Source: Hofstenia miamia
Taxonomy: Eukaryota; Xenacoelomorpha; Acoela; Hofsteniidae
Length of the DNA: 64,000 bases
Assembly (NCBI GenBank): GCA_900660155.1
Contig: CABFPE010000081.1
Location: 940,781 to 1,004,780, forward strand
Direction of reading: 5' to 3'
Part shown: piece by piece, positions 45,901 to 57,900 of the stretch
Layout: each line of letters opens with the position of its first letter
Numbering within the stretch: position 1 is the stretch's first letter
Notes under the pieces: model-generated
What the model was told of the DNA's origin: nothing
The model's input: the letters and a program-made list of their open reading frames with translations, nothing else
Database searches by the model: none
Program-made: the position numbers and the translations under genes

Positions 45901-48900
45901 TATTTTGTGGCCATTAGAACAGATAGCAATACACTAGCGCGATGAAGGAGATTGGAGTATAGTTAGAAAATATGGGTTATTTATTTGAATTCGCAGAACG
46001 CAGGTAAAGTGCTGTTTTCAAATTGATACAGATTGACCATATTTCTGTTTTAATTTTTTGATAGTTTTGTATGATGGTACAATATTATAACAAACCAATT
46101 AAACATGCTCTGATGCTAGGTCTTGTGTTCTAGTATTAGTCAGCTGCAGAAATTATAGTACTGTCTTGGGAAATGATCTAGTGAAAATTAAGTCACAAAT
46201 TTTAAGCTTAAGTGTGAGGACTGTAAATCAATTAAGGCTGTTTTAATAAAATGTTCAGCGGTCCAGTATCTATTTATAAATGAGTGACATAAGTCGCTTA
46301 AGGTGTGTTCAATGACTAAATGTGTTACCTATTACAATAATTATTTCCTATATAGATTCTCTATGGTTAATAAAAATGATGATCTGTTGACCGGTTCGCT
46401 ACATTATTGAAAATTGATCTGTTTGATAATTCTTCAAAAACTTTTAAATATTTCAATTTTCTGTTAACTAATTAAGAAAATTGAACTATACAATCAACTT
46501 TAGCAAGTTTCTTAACCAATTACAAAAAAAATTATTAATTAATACGCTTATTAGAGATTGACGGGTTTTTATCAGGTAGAAACAAGCCTAAATATATAGT
46601 TTTTTTTTAAAATTGCAAAAATCACAGAACGCAATTTAACTTGTTTTTAAAATTAAAATAACATTTTACCTGATATCTACCAAGTTGGCCAGTGAAAAAA
46701 CAACCGTATACAATAGTATATGAATAAATGTATGTGATGTTCGCTTCTTGTTGTGTTAATCAAACATGATAAATGGTTTGTAAAATTTCTCCTCCCTTTT
46801 ACGTCAAGATAAACTGAAATGCTCATTTCGCAGCAATGCCATGAATGTACAAATTGTAATGATTGTACAAATTTCAATTTTTGTTTATGCATTTGATTGC
46901 TAATATTGCATCATATCTAGATTCATAGATTTTATTGTTCTATAAAAAATTTGGCCGATGCTCTTCACTAAAAATACTCATGATATTAAAAAATGGCAAT
47001 TTATGACGTTTCTCTTCATAAAATTTTTTTAACAAACCAGAAAACGAGGTTTAATTAAAGAATTTATGGTTTATGCAGACTCTGTTTACGTCTTATTGAT
47101 AGAGTTGGTAAAATAATGTCAGATTTCAACATTTGTATATGATTTATTTTGTCTTACAAAGTTATTGATTATTTTATAGATCAGACAAAATACTAAATCT
47201 CGCTGACGTAGTAATTTAAGAAAATTCATGAGTATCCTACAGTTTATGTTAAAGGCAGTGAATTATTATCAAATTTGACCATTATTTTGTCCTTAATTTT
47301 GGAATTGTGAATTTAACAAACAGTTACCAATCATTTTTCTTATTTCATGGGATTGGATATGTAAATTTATAATCCATTTAAAAAATATGCAATTTAAATC
47401 ATACTCAGTTTGACACATGTATTATGCAAAAAGCGTTCTCCATTGCATATCTCGGGAGACATAGCCTATACAAAAATCAATTTGATTCTCCATTTAATTG
47501 GGCAAAACATCTTTTAAAGTGAAATTCTTAACTTCTGCAACTCTTAGACCGAACGAATGCTCAACAACGAAAGTGAAGCAGACTCTGAAATGCGAAATAA
47601 GTTTAAGGAAAAGTGGACACGAAAACCGAGTTCTCAGCTGACCCAACAACTTGTCGCCGATAAAGATAAAATGCGTACTGTTCTTGCAAACGCTTCGTCG
47701 GCTGATAGTGTTGTCAAAACAAAGTTTGAAACACATCTTCCATATTTACAGATTCTCTCAAAAAATCCGGTATATATTTTAATAACATTTTTGTCAACGA
47801 ATATGACTGTCAAAATTACTTTTCTATAAATTTCACATCAGAGTCATTGATTATAATTATTATTAGAGTCATAGCCATGCTTATTATCAACCGCATGAAT
47901 TTATTTAAAATTGCAATATTTTAAATAAAGTCTTTATTTTATATTGGAATTTTTTTGATGGTATTTTAATTTTTTTAAATGTGTATATTTTATATAAAGC
48001 TTTATATTTTTTGTTAAGCAATTGCGATTATACTTTCAAGCACAAAGGGTAGCTAATGTCTACTGCCAGTTTGGTTGTGTTGTGTCGTTTACCTTTACAT
48101 TGCTGCCATATCTTTACTTTTAGATAATTTTACGTATTTAATTTCTGGCTATACTGAAAAATGTATTCTACTCGTTAGCTGACAAAATTTGGGCGCTTTT
48201 TAACATACTCAATTTCAATTATTGTATGCATTTCATTTACATCGCCTTCGCAAAACAATAACGTAATTTATGGTATAAACGTCTTTTGACAATTTATTCA
48301 AATATCAAAACATGATAATGGGTTTAACCAAATGTGTTAGTTTCTGAGTTGGTATAGCTTATAGAAGATAAATTCGCAGTAAAAAATTAAGGTTCCCCCT
48401 TTCCATAGCTAAAATCGTTAAATTGATTTTAAAGACGAATGTTAATTAGACAACATTTACTTATTTTTTGATATCTTCCAAGTATCCGACCTTGCTGAGA
48501 AAATAATGACTTAATCATAATAGCACAGTCATTTGTTTACCCAAAATTAGTGAATAAGGACTAATATGTAGATTTCGGAAAATGCATTGAACTTCTTTTT
48601 TTGTTTTAATTGTGTATACATTTAGGCTGAAATAGAAGCGGCTATACCACAGGGTTCTGCAAACGTTGATGCAAATTCTCCGGTAATTTTTTATTATAAT
48701 GTAGTCGCTCGAAATATTTATAACTAAACTACAGCATCTCGAGAATTTCCTTTGAAGTTTCATAGTGATGTATAACTTTTCTAAATTTAATTTTAAGAAT
48801 GACTTTTTTCTTTTGAAAGCGAACGCTGTTTTCAATGTCATCTAGAGATATGGGTTTTCTAATAAGCAATTAATTAAATACTGGTTTTTGTTTTTTACCC

Positions 48901-51900
48901 GTTCCATTGAGGTGGTTAGATTTTATAATATTCTGAATCACTAAATATAATTTCGAATTTTTAAGGCGTTTTTTTTAGCAGGGACAAGAAAATTACCAAA
49001 ATTAAATGTGAAAAAAAAATTTTCTTCAATCTTTTTTTCCATCAGACTGTATATCCCTATATAATTGAAAAATAAAAACGGCAGTATTATGCTAATAAGA
49101 AAAGTTATGTATGTTGGAAAATTTGTAATGTTCATAGAAACTCAATATTGTTGAAAATATGATATTACTTTGATTGTGAACACAACAAATGTTTGACTCC
49201 ATATTATAAATGAATCATGCAAATGTCAACTATTGCTTACTTATTTTATGCAGATTATGTGTCAAAATGGAATCAATTCTCATATTAATTTCTGAATGTT
49301 TATAAAGTAGTTGTATTGCCGTTTAGCTATTACTGTTGATTATTACTAAATTGTAAATGTTTTCATTTATGCCATATCCAGAATTTTTCTTGATAAATGA
49401 AATAATTAAATTAGTTCGTTTCTAATGTTTTAGATGCGTCATTATAGTGCTAAACTGCTGAATCATATTGTACTTGTTAAAACAGTGTCCAAAATCAAAC
49501 TACTTTACAGATGGTGAAAATGGCTATTGAGGAGCACTCATTGTTTAGATTATATTTTGTTATTAGATTATTCTATTCCGGTTGCATGTGGCTAATTTTT
49601 TTATCATATACTAATCCATTTTTCCTTACAACCATTTTGTATCGATTTCGAAATTTTGTGGTTTTAACATGTAATTTTTAATTTTAGCCGATTGTTGAAC
49701 AGGTACGTATTCCAATATTTCGTTTTGTTATTTAAATCGTTTAATTGCCAAATATCATGCATTTTAGATTAATCTTACAAGTTAAGGGCTTCGGATATCG
49801 ATTGATTTTGAATTCAAATATAGCAAAGATTGTTATGATCAATCTGGAGAATATATTTTCGAACAAAATCTTTATCCGACTTCCTTATTAAGCGATTGAA
49901 CAACGTTCTTCGCATTGAAGTGTGAGAAGAGAATTGAGCACGGAAAAGGTGCACTCACAATTTAGACTGATAAATTAAGTTATTTCTAAAATTTTGTATT
50001 TCATTGAGAGATCATATATGGCTTTCCGAACGTGAGTTTCCAAAGACTATTTTGATTAAAAATCATTTACTGTCTCCATAACATTTTCTTAGATGATGAA
50101 GAAAATAATGAAACTAATCTTCCGGTTATTCCGCATTTTTTCTTTTTTTTTAAAGAAAGTGGAGCTATTGTAAGTTTTCTATGTTGTCTGGCAATAGCAT
50201 TTATTTTTTAATTAAGATTTGTTGGAATGTGCGTCCGATGTGGTGTCTTACAAATTTGATTTTGTCTATCCTTACAGAAAATTTTATCGATTATTTTAAT
50301 CATCTATTGAATTTTTAGACTTGTTGAGTTTTAACTTTTACTATTATTACTGAAAAATGTGATGATTCAGTATGGTAAGTAGCATCAACCAATGATTTAT
50401 TAAAAATCACTTATAGCGATAAAAAATATCGGTTCTAGTTACTATAATTTGCCATACATTTTTTGGGCATCTGATTATTTCCTAAGAAATATTAAAAATT
50501 TCAGGTCGTGGTAGCACGCAATATTGATGTAATATTACAATTGATACCAAGATTGACTTCATCGATCCATGATCGATTTTAGCTATGAATCATTTGCTAT
50601 TTCATTTTTTATTATAATTCATGAATAAATTATATTATATACAATACTAATATAATTGTCCAAGTGAAATTACTTGCCGAATGTGTTCCAAGTGAGGGTA
50701 ATGGTTGATTAGGTTTTAACATTTTTTGCTTACTTTTTCCTATTTAGGCCGTAATCCAATTACGTGAGTTAATGAAAGAAGTGGCTGCCATTCGGCAGGA
50801 TGCTGAATCTATCGAATCTGAAATGGAGTCTATGAATAGTTCTTCTGAATTACGTAAGCCGTTATGTTTTCGAATTTAGCATGTGAAATTTTCGTTTTAG
50901 AGGCCAAACAGTTTTTCGCAAGTATGTAATCCACTAATCAACTTCAAACACTTGCTTAAAATCTCAAGTGGAGAAATCCACTTGTTTTTTTACTCGCGTT
51001 GTTAATTTCATTTTCTCACTTACTATATTGTAATCATTCTTGCTATCGCTGATTCTATTTTGGTTTCTATAATCTACGAGAGAATTGTCTTTGTGTGTCG
51101 ATCAAAATTAGCTTAGGAGTTGCAAGAAAAACACTAGGCTGCTTAAAACAGTAATTTGTGTCTTTAGCTAAATTACTTTTCAAATTTATTTCGATATCAT
51201 ATTAATTAGATATTATGTTTCAGATTATGTGTGATGTACCTTCATTAGAAAAACACATTTCAAAGTCTCACCTTCTAGTGGTTGGTGCTGGAGGAATAGG
51301 TTGCGAACTCATTAAAACTCTTGTTTTGTCGGGATTCAAAAATATCGATTTGTTAGATCTTGATACTATTGAGTTGTCTAATCTTAATCGACAATTTTTA
51401 TTTCAAAAACAGCATGTTGGCCGCTCCAAGTGTGAGGTAAGTGATTTATTTCATACATATTTAAATCATATTCTCCATACCGTTACCATTCACATTAAAA
51501 TTGAACTTTTCTATATACATACATTTTATGATCTTAGGTCTTGGTTTAAATTTTTTGCTGATATTTGTGAATATTTTCTCTACTTATATATTTGGAAAAT
51601 GTTTGTGTTAATTTTCTTTCTAATTTCGTTAAATAGGTAGCGAAAGAAGCTGCCTTGGCCTTTGCACCATCTGATTGTAAAATTACTGCTCGTCATTCAA
51701 ATATTCAATCACCGGAATACGATGTTAAGTTCTTCTCCAAATTTTGTCTCGTTTTAAACGCTTTGGACAATCGTGCAGCGCGCAACCATGTCAACAGAAT
51801 GTGCTTGGCAGCTGACATTCCCCTAGTGGAAAGTGGTACTGCTGGATATTTGGGGCAGGTAAATTTACTAATAAGCCTGATTTTAATTGAGCTTAACACT

Positions 51901-54900
51901 TATAAATTTTTTCAACTGATAAATTGAATGGCTTTTGTTAAAAAGCGTCTTACGAAACCTTTACTAGTATTGAAAGTAAGCTTGGTCATGCATTTACTAC
52001 CTACGCCTTTATTACGTTTTTTTAAACTCTTGCAGTTGTAGAAATTTATTTTTTTAATTAGGTTTCGGTAATTAAACGAAATACCTTTGAATGTTATGAA
52101 TGTCAGCCTACATCTTCCCGTGAAAAAACTTATGCTGGTTGCACCATTCGAAATACACCATCAGAACCTATTCACTGCATTGTGTGGGCAAAACATCTTT
52201 ATGTGCAGTTATTTGGTGCTCCCGATGCAGACCAGGAAGTTTCCCCTGATTCTAATGACCCCGCATTACAAGGTAACAACACCTCTTTAAAATTCTATTA
52301 CATTGTTAAAATATTTTTTGAAATTTTAGTGTTGTAAGAATGCAATGGTGTAATATTGCCTTGCAGAATAATCTTATAGAATCAATGAAAACATATCGCA
52401 TTTAATATACTTATCGTTATACTTGGACTATGTCATTTACTATGAGATAATATTTTCTAAAAAATACACATTTACCACTAGTTTTGCACTTTTAACTTCT
52501 GTTATATGTTGCTAAATTATTAATAACATCTTGTTTCAGCGATAGCTTGTCTGTAAACAAAGTAACTTTTACATATTATTACTATTAATTTCCTCTAAGT
52601 TTATTTGTATTATATTAAGATTTCCAAGAAAATATAGGTTGTTCCATAAACTGCGTATTTTCTTTTATAATTTGGATATAAAATATTATATTGTTAAAAA
52701 GATATATAACCTCCTTGAAGAATATGTTTACCTTATTGAAGATCACCCACGTGGTATTCAACAACCAAACATGATCGTTCAGGACAACGCCAGACCCCAC
52801 GCCTCTACAGCGACAATAACTCATCTAACAAATAACTTCATCAAGTTGGTTAAGCAACCACTGTACTAGCCTTCACACTAATCTTTGTGATCAGTATCTC
52901 TTTGCAAGATTAGAATCACTCCGATAATTTTGCTGACAGAGAAGATGTTGTTACATTTTTGGATGAGCAAATGCCTCATTTCACTTGTCATCGAATGAGT
53001 AGGCCTTTGGAGGAACTGATTGTTGATCTCAACAAAATTGTTGAAAATGATGGAAACTATATTTAAATAACAGTTGTCATTACTTAATATAATATTTGTT
53101 GCTCATTCCACTCAGAATATATTATAAACATTACGGAACTAAAACACTTTTTTAAATTTTCTATAAAAAAACCAGTTTCTTATTGGACAACCTATACATG
53201 TTAAGTGCGAAATCCATTACTGCTCATGTATTCTATTAATTTATAGCAAACGTTCATTATTAACGTTTTTTTAGAAAATTCAATTGTCAATGGAGAAGGC
53301 GACACCGTTAACCCACCCCCAATGTCTACGCGCGCATGGGCAGAATCAATAGAATACGTCCCAAACGCTTTGTTGCAAAAACTGTTTGTTAACGATATCA
53401 AGTATTTATTATCTATGGAGAACTTGTGGAAACAGCGCACACCTCCTAATCCATTAGATCCTGATTGTTACGAAAATCTTACCTCATTGAACTCGGTGTG
53501 TATGCTGTATATATTAGTTTAAATTATATTTAGCTTTTAATGAAATAATAAATGTGTTCTTACTTGAATCTGCCATCTCTTAGGATCACTCTTCATCTTC
53601 ACATTAATAATGTATTGAATTTTAGTCAGAAGAAGGTTATTCTGATAACATTGATCGCGACTTAGTTCATTGGTTGCGTTTATTCAAGACGAGTGTTTCA
53701 CAACTAGCAGTTCTTCAAAAGAAAAGCAGTGACGGTATTTTGGAATGGGACAAAGATAATGATTTAGCCATTGATTTCACTGCAAGTGCTGCAAATATTC
53801 GAGCTCATATATTTAGAATTCCACTCAAATCTAGGTTTGCGTTAATTTCAATTTTTTCTACATTGTACAATGCAGCTTTCAATATTATTTCTGAATTTTT
53901 AGGTTTGTTTTGGATTTATGCTAAAAAATTGACAAAGTTCATACATTTAAAAATTTCACTGACATGCGTTCAGTCGTTTTAGTATTGATTAGCGAGTAGG
54001 TGCAGTGTTAGCTGGGAGATTATTCCGGTATCATATATTTTGAATATGTATTTATTCTTTATTTCACCCATGAAAATCCAGCTCTGTTACTCAACCTAAG
54101 TCTAGGTTATAAGATAGAAAGCTTAAGCCCAGACCCATATGAATTATAATATAATAATGTATAAAATGACATAAAATTTACAAATAATCAGAATTTTAAC
54201 TTTTGTATTATTTGCAAATCTGAAGTCTTAAGAGGTCCATAGAGTATATCAATTTGTTGAAGTTAGTATGAAATCAGTATAAGAAAAATGTCTCTCCTGT
54301 GAATATTATCTTTCAATTCTCAACATCATTACGCAGTAATCTCAAAATTTACATTTTAATTCGAGCAAACTTCAAGTTCGTCATTAAATGTTCATTTTTC
54401 AACATTTTGTGTTAATTTGTTTTAAAATGACTTCTTTCATATATACATGTAGAATAAAGGCTAACAATAGTAAAATGCAGAATGAAAATGTTATGAAAAC
54501 TGAACCCACGGGTATTGGTGCGGGTATGAATAAAACTTTTAGGGGTATGGATAAGTCTTCCTCGCATACAGGTATCAGAAATACCTTACCAAAACAGCAC
54601 TAAAGCTAACTCATATCTTCGGGTGCGGGTGGGCGCTAAAAACTGGCTGCTCCTGCACATCACTAAGGTATATACAAGATGATTCCACTTGGATTTTTCT
54701 ATTCTTTATACATTACCTATACTATATTATTTAAAATCCGGACCAATCGTAGGCCCAGGTCCAATAGAACATTGTGAATGTATTATATGCAATTACAATA
54801 CAAAGGTAAATATACCAGCTTTATTAACTACATTTCAACCTGTTGACTAATTATTGGAATTTTTCGTAGCCTTTCAACATATCCTACTGTGCAATCACTG

Positions 54901-57900
54901 TGGCAAAAATTTTATAAACTTTTTTTTCATCCTCTTTCAACAACTCACATTCCTATATGATGAAGATTGTTGCTCCTTGCCCTATCATATCAGATAAAAG
55001 CGTAAATATGGATTTTAAAATACTTCTGCTTCAAGCTCATTCTTCAAATATTTGTACTGTTAATGTGAAATCAAATGATAAGATACTGGTGCAATTATCC
55101 GGACTGTCTTTGTGTGTACCGCCATTAATCTCATAATAAATAAATGTGACCCTGAGATTAACGTGCATTGAAATGTTCTTTACATGTTTTTCAGGGTTTT
55201 CATTTTGTTAAATTGAACAATTCCATTTAGGTTCGAAGTAAAATCAATGGCTGGCAATATAATCCCTGCGATCGCTACAACTAATGCTATCATTGCCGGT
55301 CTAATTGTAATGGAAGTTTTTAAGATATTGCAAGGTGATTTGGAAAACTGCCAGAAGACATATTTGACTAAAGAACCAAATCATCGTGGAAAAATTCTTG
55401 TTCCCTGCAGGTTTTTACAATGTGCAATAGTTTAGCGTTTTGTTTTGCTCGAGTTTCAAGCTTCGTTTATAAAAATAGTTTTAAATGTTCAGTTATTAAA
55501 TAATTTCCTCGAATAATAATTTTGCATATTGTAAGGTTGTATCCACCCAAAAAGGAATGTGTTGTATGTTCTCCACAACCAGAAGTCAACGTAAAACTTA
55601 ATACAACAACAGCTACGGTGGGCTTGTTAGTGGAAAAGGTTTTACAACGTGGTCTAAGTATGGTAGCGCCTGATATTGAACTTCAAGATGGAAAAGGCAC
55701 TATCATTTGGTCTAGTGAACCTTTAGAAACTGAAGAAAATTATACGCTACCTCTCTCTCATTTCGGAATATCTGATGGCGCTCGTTTAATAGTGGACGAT
55801 TTTTTACAGGTTTCATACGAATTAATATCAATTGCGCCTTTTCTAAGCATGTTTACAGTATAAATGTTAACTATTTGAATTATGTCGAGTTTAATGTGAA
55901 ATGTTGTTTATTCTAATGATGCCAGCTTTAATTTCGCTTTGTTATACAAACTTGAATTAAATTTTTTTCCTATGGTTTCATTCATGTTAATTCGTATGTC
56001 AAGGTTTATCACATCGTTGTCATAATATCACACTGTAATCGAGTCGGTGGCGATAATCGGGAGGATGAACGTGAGTTTGAATTTTGTGGGGATGTCAATA
56101 CAGTCGTTGACCAAAAACAGCAACTACCACAAACATCTTCTTCCGATAGCAGCAGAAAGCGGCCTTTGGAAGACGACTCCTATGCAAACGCCAAAAAACC
56201 TCGCTCAAACTCTCCACCTGTCGTTGTTGATGACGACGATGATCTCATTGCTTTGTAATTGTTGTTTAGTTTGTTTGTATTGTGTTCGAAGATATTGTTT
56301 ACGGTGTTCAATTTCTAAAAACTTATTTGGCCATACAAAAAGAAGCAACGCGTATATACCATGACACTATTTAGCAATAATGCTAAAAATGTGTTATATT
56401 TCAAATTTATTTTTTTTTAAATCTGTTCATTATTTCTTATTTATCCAGTGGACCTGTTCATATTAAGTAGAATGTTATCGTCATTTTCTAAGTTCTATTT
56501 CGCATTACTTCAAAATATTTCTCCAAGTTATATAAATGGCTTTTCTTTTAAATAGCATGCTAATCACATTTGTCTACTAATTATTTAAAAATTTTATTTT
56601 TTCTTATCAACCATTATTGATCAAATCAAGGCCTCCAAATTTCGTGATTTATTTTGATCAAAACAGCTCTTTGTTAGCTACATGACTCCGAAAGCCTAAA
56701 TATGCACAAATTTTACCGTTCCTTCGATTATAAACACGAAACATATTGTAGCACATTTCATTTGTTTTTTATAGAATTCACGATCATAATGTGTATGTTA
56801 TATATAGAGAGGTTACTCTTCCTTTCATAAATAATACATACACTTCAAGTTTTGCCCACATTATAACGGTATTTGTACTTTTTTATCACTAACAAGAACC
56901 AATAGCAAACGTGATTTATCACTGGAAAACAAAATAATTCAAATTTTGTGCGAAACGCTACAATTTTGCATGCAGTAGTTTTATATAGAATTTCAAATCG
57001 TTTGCATACTATTTGTTTTTATATGAGTGGTTAAAAATTCTTTGTCGATTTCTTTGTATTTTGTTACATTTTAGGTACGAAATTTCTTGAGGCTTTGTCG
57101 CCAAATAATGACGTCCCTGCAAGTTCTTTTACGCAAGAGCATCTGGAAAAAACCTATGGCGAAATTTGGAGTAAAATTAATGATGTGATAGCTCGTCAGG
57201 AATCTTGTACTAAGCGTGTACAAGAAGCTCATCAGCAATTCGAACAACAAAAGGGTCACTCGGGTGCTAATGCTCAACAACGAGAAACAATGCTAAAGAA
57301 TTTAGCTACTGCTTATGACGAATTTACTGCATTAATAAGGCATTTGGACGAGGGTCGTAAGGTTAGCTACAGTTTTTCATGTTAATTACTCTTCTGCATT
57401 TCAGTGCAAATCCAATATCAGTGGGTTGAAACTTATTATTGCTATTAAACTTTTAAATTTTTTGTAAAAATTTGGTACCATAATTCTCGGTCATATATGC
57501 TTTCTTCATAATTTTATTTATATAATTTTTAATTATATTGGAAAGATTACCCGAAGCAGTCCATAAACAATACTAATTGACACTCGCCCCATCACGCACA
57601 CCAATACAAACAATATAATATCAAATACTAAAAATGTTATTTATGTCATTATAATTTTTTCTTTATTCTATTAATCATAAATAGGTAATAAAATCTGTTT
57701 ATTTGTTTTTTCACATTTATTTCATTTTCATCGCCTAATATATGCGGTTTCAACTATTTTTTAAATTTAGTTCTACTCCGATCTTACTGAGGTCTTGCTT
57801 TCGTTGCAGAACAAGGTTAACGACTTTGTCTTCGCTCGCAACACTGAGAAAGAAGATCAAATGAGGTAAGTTAGGCATAAAGTAACTAGCAAACTTTTTT

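Noticed and set aside
48515-48841. 108-codon minus-strand ORF in an ALIX intron
   Set aside because: It overlaps ALIX exon 11 on the other strand and has no family resemblance.
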